From NCBI RefSeq assembly GCF_028885415.1, contig NZ_CP118527.1, positions 8,866,001 to 8,930,000 on the forward strand: a stretch of DNA of 64,000 bases, read 5' to 3'. The DNA is from Streptomyces coeruleorubidus (lineage in GTDB: Bacteria; Actinomycetota; Actinomycetes; Streptomycetales; Streptomycetaceae). The translations under genes were made by a program, and so were the position numbers. The notes beneath the pieces are model-generated. The model was not told the DNA's origin, ran no database searches, and worked only from the letters and a program-made list of their open reading frames with translations. This document shows, in pieces, positions 34,522-43,085 of the stretch. Each line of letters starts with the position of its first letter. The stretch's first letter is position 1.

Positions 34522-35794
34522 CCTCGACCGGCAGCTTCTTGATGCCGTTGACGAAGTTGGAGCGCACCCGCGGCACCTCGCCCGCCAGGCGGATGCCCGC
34601 CAGGCGCGGGATCAGTTCCTCGAACATGATCCGGATCTCGGTGCGCGCGAGCAGGTTGCCCAGGCACAGATGGGGGCTGCCCTTGCCGAAGGTGACGTGG
34701 TCGTTGTCCGTACGCGTGACGTCGAAGTCGTACGGGTTGCCGAAGACCTCCTCGTCGCGGTTGCCGGAGGCGAACCACATCACGACCTTGTCGCCCTCCC
34801 TGATCCGCTTGCCGCCCAGTTCGACGTCGCGCGTGGCGGTACGGCGGAAGTGGTAGACGGGGGAGGCCCAGCGCAGGAACTCCTCCACCGCGACCGGGAT
34901 CAGGGAGGGGTCCTCCTGGAGGCGGGCCAGCTGTTCGGGGTGCTGGATGAGGGCCAGCATGGAGTGCGAGATGGTGTGGCGGGTCGTCTCGTTGCCGGCG
35001 ACGACCAGGAGCAGGAAGTAGTTGTCGAAGTCCTGCGGGGAGAGCGGGACTCCGTCGCGGGGTGTGGTGTTGACCAGGCGGGAGATCAGGTCGGTGCCGT
35101 CGCCGCCGCGTCGCTGCCGCGCCAGTTCCCGCCCGTACTCGAAGACCTCCAGCGAGGCGGGGGAGCGGAAGGGCAGGTCGCGGTACCGCTCGCTGTCCTC
35201 GCTGTGCAGCAGGACGTCCGCGTAGTCGGGATCGGTGTGGCCGATGATGCGGTTGCCCCAGTCGATGAGCTTCTGGTTGTCCTCCGGGGGCACATCCAGC
35301 AGCCGGGCGAGGACATTGATCGGGAAGTCCGCCGAGACGTCCGCCACGAAGTCGAAACGGCCCTTGGCGAGGGCGGCGTCGAGGGTCCGCGCGGTCAGGC
35401 CGCGCAGGAAGTCGGTGTAGCCGCTGATCACGTTCGCGCCGAACTGCCGCTGGATGAGGCTGCGCAGCGCCCGGTGCCGGACCCCGTCCAGTTCGAGGAT
35501 GGAGGCGCGTTTCTTGATCTGGTCGTCGTCGACCTCTTCCAGGTTGACGAATTTCGTGGACGTGAAGGTCTCGGAGTCGCGGTCGACCCGGACGATGTCC
35601 CGGTGCCGGGTCACCGCCCAGAAACCGGAGTTGGGCGCCTCCTCGGGCTGCCAGTGCACCGGGTCCTCGTGGCGCAGGGTGTGGAACATCCGCCAGGGTG
35701 TAGCGCCGTCCGTGAAGCGGTCCAGGTCGGCGAGGTTCACGTCGGCCAGGGGCAGCGGCTCGCGCGCGGCGTCGGGCAGGGACTCGGTCGTCAT
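34508..35794 (-). CDS. Cytochrome P450 of the amine-catabolism locus
   Basis: A 428-residue bacterial P450: I-helix oxygen-binding VVAGNETTRHT, K-helix EFLRW (ExxR), and the heme-cysteine loop FGKGSPHLCLGNLLAR with Cys near residue 377. It is soluble, with no membrane anchor. It is the second gene after the glutamine-synthetase-like ligase on one operon, and divergent from its likely electron donors (3Fe-4S ferredoxin and FAD reductase). From memory, mycobacterial morpholine/piperidine P450s (CYP151, morABC, pipA) also lie beside a GS-like gene, ferredoxin and reductase, so C-N bond oxidation is a good hypothesis; the family number needs an alignment. Confidence 0.9.
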   Translation of the reverse strand: MTTESLPDAAREPLPLADVNLADLDRFTDGATPWRMFHTLRHEDPVHWQPEEAPNSGFWAVTRHRDIVRVDRDSETFTSTKFVNLEEVDDDQIKKRASILELDGVRHRALRSLIQRQFGANVISGYTDFLRGLTARTLDAALAKGRFDFVADVSADFPINVLARLLDVPPEDNQKLIDWGNRIIGHTDPDYADVLLHSEDSERYRDLPFRSPASLEVFEYGRELARQRRGGDGTDLISRLVNTTPRDGVPLSPQDFDNYFLLLVVAGNETTRHTISHSMLALIQHPEQLARLQEDPSLIPVAVEEFLRWASPVYHFRRTATRDVELGGKRIREGDKVVMWFASGNRDEEVFGNPYDFDVTRTDNDHVTFGKGSPHLCLGNLLARTEIRIMFEELIPRLAGIRLAGEVPRVRSNFVNGIKKLPVEVTLA

Positions 35795-35823
35795 CGGCAG
35801 GCTCCTCGGCGTCACGGGTGGCG

Positions 35824-37173
35824 TCACAGGTGGTAGGCGTACTCGGTGAACTCCCAGTCGGTGACGTGCCGGTGGAAGCGTTCGACCTCGTCGCGCTTGT
35901 AGGAGAGGAAGGACGTGGTGAAGCCCTTGCCGAGCAGGTCGGTCAGGGCGGTGTCCGCCTCCAGCGCGTCCAGCGCGGCGGACAGGGTCTGCGGCAGGAC
36001 GGCGGACCGGGCGGTGTCGTAGCCGTAGCCCTCCAGCGGCGCGGGCGGCTCCTCGCCGGCCAGGACGCCCAGCAGGGCGGCGGCCGTCGTCCCGGCGATC
36101 GCCAGATAGGGGTTGGCGCTCGCGTCGCCCAGCCGCAGTTCGAGCCGGGCACCGGAGCCCCGCTCGGGCGGTATGCGCACCATGGCGCTGCGGTTGTCCA
36201 GCCCCCAGTCGATCAGCCAGGGCGCCAGGGTGTCCGGGCCGAAGCGTTTGTACGAGTTGATCGTGGGGTTGAGCAGCGCGGCGAGGGCGGGCGCGTGGGC
36301 GAGGATGCCGGCGACGGCGTGCCGGGCGGTCGCGGACAGGCCGTACGGGCCCGACGGGTCGTCGAAGGTGTTGCGGCCCTCGGCGTCGTCGCAGGACAGG
36401 TGGAGGTGGAAGCCGGAGCCGCCCGCGTCGTTGAAGGGCTTGGCCATGAAGGTGGCCAGGCGGCCCTCCTTGCGGGCCAGTTCCTTGATCGCGGCCTTGA
36501 AGCGGAAGGAGCGGTCGGCGGCGGACACGGCGTCGGAGTGCGCCAGGTTGATCTCGATCTGACCGCCGTCGAACTCGTGGTTGCCGCTGATCGCCCCGAC
36601 CCTCAGATCGCGCACGTTGCGCAGGGTGCGCAGCAGGTGGTTGTCCGGGTCGGCCCGCAGGCCGGCGGTGTAGACGACCCCGGGGTCGGGTGCGTAGCGG
36701 CGCCAGCCGCCCGACGGGTCCGGGTCGCACAGGAAGTACTCCAGCTCGGGTCCGACCACCGGCCGCAGCCCGCGCTCGGCACACCGGGCGAGGACCGATC
36801 GCAGCAGGTCGCGGGGCGACTCGGGGGCCGGCGCGCCGGTCGCCGGGTCGACGACCTCCCCCAGACAGGCGGCCACCCCCGGCTCCCAGGGCAGCGGCAC
36901 CAGCGTGTCGAGGTCCGGGCGGACACAGATGTCCGGCAGGCCCGCGTCCAGCCCGCCGCTGACCGGGACCACGTCGCCCTGCGGGCTGGTGTGGTAGACG
37001 GCCCTGCAGAACGCCAGCCCGTGCTCACAGGCCCGGGGCAGCTCCTCCAGCAGCACGTCACGCGCCCGGTCGGTGCCGATGAGGTCGGGATAGGTCACCC
37101 GGACCACGTCGATGCCGTCGGCGGCGAGCCGCTCCATGTGGCGGCGGACTTCTTCAAGGTCGTGAGCGCTCAC
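35824..37173 (-). CDS. Glutamine-synthetase-like gamma-glutamyl-amine ligase
   Basis: A 449-residue member of the GlnA superfamily: N-terminal beta-grasp (IDVVRVTYPDLIGTDRARDV), catalytic VVGPELEYFLCD, GNHEFDGGQIEINL, GGSGFHLHLS, LNPTINSYKRFG and the arginines of NRSAMVRIPPE and ARLELRLGDASANPYL. The start is GTG 37173 after GAGGAGACAAC. Relatives in pathways (PuuA, GlnA3/GlnA4, IpuC, AtdA1) ligate glutamate to amines instead of ammonia. That reading fits the permease, aldehyde dehydrogenase and PuuD-like hydrolase further along the locus. A palindromic operator (37286-37299) is 113 bp upstream. Confidence 0.88.
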   Translation of the reverse strand: MSAHDLEEVRRHMERLAADGIDVVRVTYPDLIGTDRARDVLLEELPRACEHGLAFCRAVYHTSPQGDVVPVSGGLDAGLPDICVRPDLDTLVPLPWEPGVAACLGEVVDPATGAPAPESPRDLLRSVLARCAERGLRPVVGPELEYFLCDPDPSGGWRRYAPDPGVVYTAGLRADPDNHLLRTLRNVRDLRVGAISGNHEFDGGQIEINLAHSDAVSAADRSFRFKAAIKELARKEGRLATFMAKPFNDAGGSGFHLHLSCDDAEGRNTFDDPSGPYGLSATARHAVAGILAHAPALAALLNPTINSYKRFGPDTLAPWLIDWGLDNRSAMVRIPPERGSGARLELRLGDASANPYLAIAGTTAAALLGVLAGEEPPAPLEGYGYDTARSAVLPQTLSAALDALEADTALTDLLGKGFTTSFLSYKRDEVERFHRHVTDWEFTEYAYHL

Positions 37174-37285
37174 CGTTGTCTCCTCGGGCGGACGTCGGGA
37201 CACCTCCGGGACCAGGGTCCGGGGAGGCGGGTGGCGTGGGGAACGAGCGGCCGGGCGCGGCGGAGCCAGGACCGCCCGGAGCTTT

Positions 37286-37299
37286 GTTTGATGCCAAAC
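37286..37299. promoter_or_regulatory. GTTTG-N4-CAAAC operator, copy 1
   Basis: GTTTGATGCCAAAC, perfect 5-bp arms with a 4-base spacer, 113 bp before the glutamine-synthetase-like start. It is one of six 14-bp sites of this type at promoters between 37.2 and 50.3 kb. Confidence 0.7.
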
Positions 37300-37393
37300 G
37301 GTATGAGTGGGCGAGAGTTGCCGCAAGGGGGCGGGGGTCAAGAATTTATCCATCCGGATAGCTATTGACCAGACCCCTGCCCCTGCCTACCTT

Positions 37394-37407
37394 GTTTGAA
37401 GCCAAAC
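37394..37407. promoter_or_regulatory. GTTTG-N4-CAAAC operator, copy 2
   Basis: GTTTGAAGCCAAAC, perfect arms; it shares TTGTTTGA and GCCAAACG with copy 1. It is located 105 bp before the ferredoxin start, downstream of a possible TTGACC (37366-37371) -35-like hexamer. Confidence 0.7.
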
Positions 37408-37511
37408 GAGTTCGGGGTGCGGTCCACCGCACCCCGTTGGCCGGGGCCCGGCCCTTCCGGCCGGGCCCCTTTCACCCCGCTTCGACGCCCTCACATTCAG
37501 GAGGACCGGCC

Positions 37512-37700
37512 ATGAAGGTCGTCGTCGACATGAACAAGTGCCAGGACCACGGCCAGTGCGTCTTCGCGGCCCCCGATGTCTTCCGGATGGACGACGACGG
37601 CCGCCTGGCCTACGTCCCCGACCCCGACGACGCCCTGCGCGACGAGGTCGAGGAGGCCGCGGACGTCTGCCCGCTCCAGGCCATCCGGATCGAGGACTGA
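37512..37700 (+). CDS. 3Fe-4S ferredoxin (P450 partner)
   Basis: A 62-residue ferredoxin with Cys10, Cys16 and Cys53; the position of the second ligand of a 4Fe-4S cluster is His13 (C-x2-H-x2-C ... CP). This pattern belongs to the single-cluster ferredoxins that pass electrons to actinobacterial P450s. A strong AGGAGGA ribosome site lies upstream. The reductase gene starts 1 bp after its stop, so the pair is an electron chain from NAD(P)H to the P450 of the divergent operon. Confidence 0.93.
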   Translation: MKVVVDMNKCQDHGQCVFAAPDVFRMDDDGRLAYVPDPDDALRDEVEEAADVCPLQAIRIED

Positions 37701-37701
37701 C

Positions 37702-38898
37702 ATGAGCGGGCGCATCGTCGTCGCCGGCGCCTCCCTCGGCGGACTCCGCGCTGCCGAGCAGCTGCGCGCCGCGGGCTGGACCGGCGGCATCACGGTGATC
37801 GGCGACGAGCCGCACCGGCCGTACAACCGGCCCCCGCTGTCCAAGGAGGTCCTCGCGGGCAAGGCGTCCTTCGCGTCGCTCGCCTTCACGCCGAAGGCGT
37901 CGGCGGCCGACGTGGAGTGGCGGCTGGGCACGAGGGTCACCGCGGCCCGGCTCGCCGAGCGGGCCGTCGAGCTCCACGACGGCTCGGTGCTCTCCTACGA
38001 CGGGCTCGTCGTCGCCACCGGGATGCGGCCCCGGCGGCTGCGCTGCCCCGGGCCGGTCGAGGGCCGTCACACGGTCCGGACGATCGACGACGCCCGGGTC
38101 CTGCGGGACGAGCTGACCCGGCCCGGGGTACGGGTCGTCGTGGTCGGCGCCGGGTTCATCGGCTGCGAGGTCGCCGCGACGGCCGTCGGGCTCGGCGCGG
38201 CCGAGGTGACCGTCGTCGATCCGCTGCCGTTGCCGATGGTCGGGCCGCTCGGGGAGATGCTCGCGCGTGTGCTGCTCGCGCGGCACGAGGAGCGCGGGGT
38301 CTCCTTCGTGCTGGGTTCGGGTGTGACCGGGTTCGAAGGGGACGACCGTGTCACCGGTGTCGTGCTGAGCGACGGGTCCGTGCTTCCCGCCGATGTGGTG
38401 GTGGAGTCCGTGGGCTCGGTCGCCAACACCGAGTGGCTGGACGGCAACGGGCTGGATCTGAGCGACGGGGTCCTCACCGATCGGCACCTGCGGGTCGGAG
38501 GCCGGCCGGAGGTCGTCGCGGTCGGCGATGTCGCCCGCTTCCCGAACGCCCGCTACGACGGTGTGCCGCGGCGGGTCGAGCACTGGTCCGTGCCGGCCGA
38601 CTCGGCCAAGCACGCCGCGAAGGTGTTGGTCGGTGGGGACGCCGGCCTGGCGCCCTTCGCGCCGCTGCCCACCTTCTGGAGCGACCAGCACGACTTCCGG
38701 TTGCAGTCCTTCGGTGCGCCGGCCCTGGGGCTCGGTGACGTCCGGGTCCTCGACGGTGACACCTCGGGGGACGTGCTGGTCGGTTATCGCCGCGACGCAC
38801 GGCTGGTCGGTGTCGTCGCGCTCGGGGGGCAGGCAGCCGCCCGTGCCGCCGCCCGTTACCGCGCCGACCTGCTGAAGCAGCCCGCCCTCACCGCGTAA
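37702..38898 (+). CDS. FAD-dependent ferredoxin reductase
   Basis: A 398-residue reductase of the rubredoxin/putidaredoxin-reductase type: FAD loop VVAGASLGGLRAAEQLR, RPYNRPPLSKEVL, the NAD loop VVVVGAGFIGCEVAA, and the second FAD contact VVAVGDVARFPN. It ends with the dimer domain (FWSDQHDFRLQSFGAP). It takes electrons from NAD(P)H to the 3Fe-4S ferredoxin just upstream, which then serves the P450. Spacing of one base indicates a common mRNA. Confidence 0.92.
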   Translation: MSGRIVVAGASLGGLRAAEQLRAAGWTGGITVIGDEPHRPYNRPPLSKEVLAGKASFASLAFTPKASAADVEWRLGTRVTAARLAERAVELHDGSVLSYDGLVVATGMRPRRLRCPGPVEGRHTVRTIDDARVLRDELTRPGVRVVVVGAGFIGCEVAATAVGLGAAEVTVVDPLPLPMVGPLGEMLARVLLARHEERGVSFVLGSGVTGFEGDDRVTGVVLSDGSVLPADVVVESVGSVANTEWLDGNGLDLSDGVLTDRHLRVGGRPEVVAVGDVARFPNARYDGVPRRVEHWSVPADSAKHAAKVLVGGDAGLAPFAPLPTFWSDQHDFRLQSFGAPALGLGDVRVLDGDTSGDVLVGYRRDARLVGVVALGGQAAARAAARYRADLLKQPALTA

Positions 38899-38909
38899 GG
38901 AGCCCTCGC

Positions 38910-39719
38910 GTGACCAGTCTTCGTGGTTACTTCCATCCCAAGACGGCGACCGGTGCGTCGTCGCTGATTCCCTCTCCGCCCTGGCGGTACTCCGGTGACC
39001 TGTTGACGGTCGAGTACCGGACGGATCCCGAGCGAGTGCGTGAACTGCTCCCCGAGCCGCTGGAGTTGGCCGACGAGGATCCCGGTGCGGTTGCTCTGAT
39101 CTGGGCGGACTGGCAGTCCTGCTCGGGGTCGGGGGAGGAGCTGCTGGATCCGGTGCGGGCGCAGTACAAGGAGGCGTTCGCGGTCGTCCGGTGCCGGTAC
39201 CGGGGGCGGACGTACTCGCGGTGCGTCTACATCTGGGTGGACAAGGACTTCGCCATCGCGCGGGGGTTGCACCAGGGGTATCCGAAGAAGCTCGGCTCCA
39301 TCCATCAGACGCGGCCGCATCCGTACGGGCCCGCTCCGCGGATCGAGGCGGGGGCGCGGTTCGGGGCGACGTTGGCGGCTGCGGACCGGCGTATCGCGCA
39401 GGCTGTGGTGACGCTGCGCGAGCCTTCTGAGAGTGGCGGGTTCGTCAATGCGCATCCCATGGCGCATCACCGGTGGCTGCCGTCGATCGAGGGCAAGGGG
39501 CTGGCACTCGACGAGTTGATCGAATCCGGGGCGGCGTCCTTCGAAGGCGGTCAACCGTGGGTTGGGGACGCGGAGTTGGAGCTGTTCGAGGCGCCGACCG
39601 AGGAGTTGGCCCGGCTGGAGATCAGGGAGCCGATCGCCGCGTATTACCGCCAGGTCGGGGTGGTTTGGGATGGAGGGCAGGTGCTGGAGGTCGGTACGTC
39701 CGGAGCGTCTGCCGAGTGA
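38910..39719 (+). CDS. Acetoacetate-decarboxylase-like protein
   Basis: A 269-residue protein with the ADC superfamily fold: WRYSGDLLTVEYRTDP, the core YKEAFAVVRCRYRGRTYSRC and a HQGYPKKLGSI segment whose Lys pair lies where ADC carries its Schiff-base lysine (here ~ residue 127). ADC-like enzymes decarboxylate beta-keto acids or catalyse aldol/dehydration chemistry. It sits between the ferredoxin reductase and the semialdehyde dehydrogenase, so it probably acts on a pathway intermediate. GTG 38910 follows AAGGAG. A real decarboxylase role is not proven by motifs alone. Confidence 0.82.
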   Translation: MTSLRGYFHPKTATGASSLIPSPPWRYSGDLLTVEYRTDPERVRELLPEPLELADEDPGAVALIWADWQSCSGSGEELLDPVRAQYKEAFAVVRCRYRGRTYSRCVYIWVDKDFAIARGLHQGYPKKLGSIHQTRPHPYGPAPRIEAGARFGATLAAADRRIAQAVVTLREPSESGGFVNAHPMAHHRWLPSIEGKGLALDELIESGAASFEGGQPWVGDAELELFEAPTEELARLEIREPIAAYYRQVGVVWDGGQVLEVGTSGASAE

Positions 39720-39740
39720 TGCCGGTGGGCGGGTGCGGGT

Positions 39741-39775
39741 TCGTCGTGGTTGTTCGCGCAGTTCCCCGCGCCCCT
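39741..39775. repeat. Dispersed Streptomyces intergenic repeat
   Basis: The stretch including TTCGCGCAGTTCCCCGCGCC and a CCT end resembles a short sequence I recall as recurring downstream of genes in many Streptomyces genomes. It can fold through GGCGCGGGG/CGCG pairing. It lies after the ADC-like gene and before the aldehyde dehydrogenase, and may end part of the transcripts. Confidence 0.5.
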
Positions 39776-39815
39776 AGGTGAGTGCGATTCCCCTCGTTCG
39801 AATGGAACTCTTCTA

Positions 39816-41279
39816 ATGCCTGACAAGATCATCGTCGCTGGTGTCTCCATCGACACCCGCCACTGGATCGGCGGCCGACGCGTCGCCTCCGCCGATACCT
39901 TCACCGACCACTCTCCGATCGACGGCGGCGTCCTCGGCGAGATCGCCCGGGGCGGCCCCGCCGAGGCCGAAGCCGCCGTCGCCGCCGCCCGGGACGCGTT
40001 CCCCGCCTGGGCCGCCACCTCGCGCACCGAGCGCGCCCGCCTCCTGCACGCCATCGCCGACGGCGTCGAGAAGCGGATCGAGGAGCTGGCGATCGTCGAG
40101 ACCACCGACAACGGTGCGCTGCTGCGGTCGCATCGGCGGGGCGTCATGCCCCGCGTCGCCCACAACTTCCGGTTCTTCGCCGACTGGTTGCTCCGGCTCG
40201 ACCACGAGGACTTCGAGACGCGGGGGCACACCAACCACGTCAGCTGGGACCCGGCCGGGCCCTGCGTGCTGATCACGCCGTGGAACGCGCCCCTGATGCT
40301 GGCCACCTGGAAGGTCGCCCCCGCCCTCGCCGCCGGCAACACCGTCGTCCTCAAGCCCGCCGAGTGGTCCCCGCTGACCGCCTCGCTGCTGGCCGACATC
40401 GCGGCCGAGGCCGGGCTGCCGGCCGGTGTCCTCAACGTCGTCCAGGGATACGGCTCCGAGATCGGTGACGCCCTCACCTCCCACCCCGACGTGCGCCGCA
40501 TCAGCTTCACCGGGTCGGTGCCGACCGCGCGGCGGATCGCTGCCTCGGCCGCCGGTAACCTCACGCCCCTGAGCCTCGAACTCGGCGGCAAATCCCCCTT
40601 GTTGGTCTTCGCCGACGCCGATCTCGACCTGGCCGTCGACCTCGCCGTGGAGCAGTACGACAACGCCGGGCAGGTGTGCCTCGCGGGCACCCGGCTGCTC
40701 GTCGAGGAGCCGGTCGCCGAGGAGTTCACCCGCCGGTTCGTGGAGAAGGCGTCCGCCCTCACCCAAGGCGATCCCCGCGACGAGGCCACCGACATCGGGC
40801 CCACCATCCATCCCCGCCAGCTGGAGAAGATCGACGGTTTTGTCCAGCGGGCCGTCGCGGCCGGGGCGCGGGCGGTCGTCGGGGGGCACCGCAAGGACGG
40901 GCAGTACTACGCGCCGACCCTGCTCACCGATGTCGCCCAGGACTCCGAGATCGTGCAGGAGGAGGTCTTCGGGCCGGTTCTGACCCTCCAGACCTTCGCC
41001 GGCGAGGACGAGGCCGTCCGGCTCGCCAACGACACCCGTTTCGGGCTGGCCGCCACCGTCGCCAGCGGCGACCGCGAACGCGCCGAGCGGGTCAGCGCGC
41101 GGCTCGTCGCGGGCACGGTCTGGGTCAACTGCTTCTTCGTCCGCGACCTCCAGGCCCCGTTCGGCGGCTCCCGGCAGTCCGGCGTCGGACGCGAGGGCGG
41201 CACTTGGAGCTTCGACTTCTACTGCGACCTGAAGAACACCGTCACCGCCCCGAAGGGATGGGACCAGGACCATGGGTGA
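39816..41279 (+). CDS. Aldehyde dehydrogenase (HpaE/HpcC-like semialdehyde dehydrogenase)
   Basis: A 487-residue NAD(P) aldehyde dehydrogenase: PWNAPLMLATWKVAPALAAG, Rossmann FTGSVPTARRIA, general base in LELGGKSPLL, catalytic Cys in NAGQVCLAGTRLLVEE, and EEVFGPVL. It is 8 bp overlapped by the extradiol dioxygenase gene. That pairing is the one seen with 5-carboxymethyl-2-hydroxymuconate-semialdehyde dehydrogenase in the homoprotocatechuate pathway, so it would oxidise the ring-cleavage semialdehyde. ATG 39816 has no strong ribosome site. Confidence 0.88.
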   Translation: MPDKIIVAGVSIDTRHWIGGRRVASADTFTDHSPIDGGVLGEIARGGPAEAEAAVAAARDAFPAWAATSRTERARLLHAIADGVEKRIEELAIVETTDNGALLRSHRRGVMPRVAHNFRFFADWLLRLDHEDFETRGHTNHVSWDPAGPCVLITPWNAPLMLATWKVAPALAAGNTVVLKPAEWSPLTASLLADIAAEAGLPAGVLNVVQGYGSEIGDALTSHPDVRRISFTGSVPTARRIAASAAGNLTPLSLELGGKSPLLVFADADLDLAVDLAVEQYDNAGQVCLAGTRLLVEEPVAEEFTRRFVEKASALTQGDPRDEATDIGPTIHPRQLEKIDGFVQRAVAAGARAVVGGHRKDGQYYAPTLLTDVAQDSEIVQEEVFGPVLTLQTFAGEDEAVRLANDTRFGLAATVASGDRERAERVSARLVAGTVWVNCFFVRDLQAPFGGSRQSGVGREGGTWSFDFYCDLKNTVTAPKGWDQDHG

Positions 41280-42192
41280 GATCACCGGGGCCGGGCTGCT
41301 CGCCCACGTCCCCACCATCGTGCTGCCCGAGCAGGAGCGGCTGGAGCTGAACGAGGGCAAGGAGATCACCCTCGTCACCGGGCTCCGGGAGCTCCGCAGG
41401 GACGTCTTCGAGCGTGACGACTACGACACCGTGGTCGTGCTCGACTCCCACTGGGCGACCACCGTCGAGTTCGTCGTGACCGCGCAGGAGCGGCGCGCGG
41501 GGCTGTTCACCTCCGAGGAGCTGCCGCGCGGCATGTGCCGGATGCCGTACGACTACCCGGGCGACCCCGAACTCGCCCACAACATGGCCAAGTTCGCGGA
41601 CAAGCACGGCACGTGGATCACTCCGATCGACGACGCGTACCTGCCCGTCTACTACGCCACCATCAACCTCTGGAAGTACCTGGGCGAGGGCCTGCCCGAC
41701 AAGCGGTGGGTCACCATCGGGGTCTGCCAGACCGGCGACATGGAGGACCACCTCCGGCTCGGCCGGGCGCTCGCCGACGGTATCGCCGCCACCCCGGGAC
41801 GCCGGGTCCTGCTCATCGCCTCCGGCGCGCTGTCCCACACCTTCTGGCCGCTGCGCGAACTGCGCGACCACGAGGCCAGCGACCCCGTTCACATCCGTAC
41901 GCCCGAGGCCCGCGAGGCCGACCTGGAACGCATCGCCTGGTTCAAGGAGGGCCGCCACGACAAGGTCCTCGACACCATGGACGAGTTCTGGAAGGTCAAG
42001 CCCGAGGCGAAGTTCTTCCACTACCTGATGATGGCCGGTGCCCTCGGCGAGCAGGGCTGCGTCGCCCGGGCCCGGCAGTACGGCGAGTACGAGAACTCCG
42101 TCGGCACCGGCCAGGTCCACCTCTGGTTCGACCGCCCGGCCGACGGCTGGACCGCAGACCACACCCCCGCGCAGGAGTCCGCCCATGCCTGA
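41272..42192 (+). CDS. Homoprotocatechuate-type extradiol dioxygenase (LigB family, HpaD/HpcB-like)
   Basis: A 306-residue class III extradiol dioxygenase. Family landmarks: AGLLAHVPTI (first metal His), VVVLDSHWATTVEF (second His), a ASGALSHTFWPL segment and FHYLMMAGALGEQG with the Glu/His neighbourhood, then GTGQVHLWF. It is expected to open a catechol ring (3,4-dihydroxyphenylacetate in the known relatives) next to the hydroxyls. It overlaps the dehydrogenase by 8 bp and the FAA hydrolase by 8 bp, so the three enzymes are made together. Confidence 0.88.
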   Translation: MGEITGAGLLAHVPTIVLPEQERLELNEGKEITLVTGLRELRRDVFERDDYDTVVVLDSHWATTVEFVVTAQERRAGLFTSEELPRGMCRMPYDYPGDPELAHNMAKFADKHGTWITPIDDAYLPVYYATINLWKYLGEGLPDKRWVTIGVCQTGDMEDHLRLGRALADGIAATPGRRVLLIASGALSHTFWPLRELRDHEASDPVHIRTPEAREADLERIAWFKEGRHDKVLDTMDEFWKVKPEAKFFHYLMMAGALGEQGCVARARQYGEYENSVGTGQVHLWFDRPADGWTADHTPAQESAHA

Positions 42193-43030
42193 GTACCGCC
42201 GTGTCCTCCTCGACGGCGCCGCCGTCCAGGTCACCGTCGACGGTGACGAACTCGTCGCCGGGGACGGCCGCCGCGTCAAGACCGAGGACGCGCAGCATCT
42301 GCCGCCGGTCGTGCCGTCCAAGGTCATCGCCGTTCACCTCAACCACCGCAGCCGGGTGGACGAGTTCCGGATCGGGCTTCCTGACACGCCGACCTACTTC
42401 CACAAGCCGGTCTCCGCCCTCAACGCCCACCGGGGCGCGATCGTCCGCCCCGAGGGCTGCAAGTGGCTCAACTACGAGGGTGAGGTCGCCATCGTCATCG
42501 GGCGGACCGCCCGGAACATCGCCCCGGCCGAGGCCGGGGAGTACATCGCCGGCTACACCGTCGCCAACGACTACGGGCTGCACGACTTCCGCGACACCGA
42601 CGCCGGCTCCATGCTCCGCGTCAAGGGCTCCGACACCCTCTGCCCGCTCGGCCCCGGGCTGGTCACCGACTGGGACTTCCACGGCAAACGCCTGCGGACC
42701 TACGTCAACGGACAGGTGGTGCAGGACGGTTCGACCGACGAGATGACGTGGGACATGCACTACCTCGTCGCCGACATCGCCCGCACCATCACGCTGTACC
42801 CGGGAGACGTACTGCTGTCCGGCACGCCCGCCAACTCGCGTCCCGTCCAGCCGGGGGACGTCGTGGAGGTGGAGGTCGAGGGGCTCGGGCGGCTCACCAA
42901 CCACATCGTGACCGGCCCGGCCGCCATCCGCACGGACGTGGGCGCACAGCCCACCGAGTCGGAGGAGGTGCTGTCGACCGCGCTCGGCGGCGACTGGGAG
43001 TTCCGTGGCATCCGGCCGCCGCGGCGCTGA
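42185..43030 (+). CDS. Fumarylacetoacetate-hydrolase family isomerase/decarboxylase (HpaG/HpcE-like)
   Basis: A 281-residue FAH-fold enzyme. The metal-binding acidic residues are in WLNYEGEVAIVIG, and the loop VANDYGLHDFRDTDAGSMLR and LLSGTPANSRPVQPGDVVEVEVEG are typical. Relatives act on 5-oxopent-3-ene tricarboxylate or 2-hydroxyhepta-2,4-dienedioate after extradiol cleavage. Together with the two preceding genes it makes three steps of a homoprotocatechuate meta route. Other steps (isomerase, hydratase, aldolase) are not in the window. Confidence 0.88.
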   Translation: MPEYRRVLLDGAAVQVTVDGDELVAGDGRRVKTEDAQHLPPVVPSKVIAVHLNHRSRVDEFRIGLPDTPTYFHKPVSALNAHRGAIVRPEGCKWLNYEGEVAIVIGRTARNIAPAEAGEYIAGYTVANDYGLHDFRDTDAGSMLRVKGSDTLCPLGPGLVTDWDFHGKRLRTYVNGQVVQDGSTDEMTWDMHYLVADIARTITLYPGDVLLSGTPANSRPVQPGDVVEVEVEGLGRLTNHIVTGPAAIRTDVGAQPTESEEVLSTALGGDWEFRGIRPPRR

Positions 43031-43085
43031 CGCGGGCTCCGGCCGCCGCGTCGCCGAGCGGGGCGCCCCGGGTAGGGTCACGGGC

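Larger units (their letters stand above)
37174..37511. promoter_or_regulatory. Divergent promoter region of the amine locus with two operators
   Basis: This 338-bp gap separates the ligase/P450 operon from the ferredoxin operon. It contains GTTTG-ATGC-CAAAC (37286-37299) nearer the ligase and GTTTG-AAGC-CAAAC (37394-37407) nearer the ferredoxin, each in the longer context TTGTTTGA-GCCAAACG, 108 bp apart. The AT-rich segment around 37340-37365 (AAGAATTTATCCATCC) may hold promoter elements. No gene fits here. Confidence 0.7.

Noticed and set aside
39795..39808. GTTC-GAATG-GAAC dyad before the semialdehyde dehydrogenase as a seventh locus operator
   Set aside because: Arms are only 4 bp and the spacer is 5, not 4; it does not keep GTTTG/CAAAC and was left out of the motif set.
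39813..41378. A 521-codon minus-strand frame opposite the aldehyde dehydrogenase
   Set aside because: Composition is Gly/Asp/Val-rich without motifs; the plus strand encodes a complete dehydrogenase with catalytic residues.
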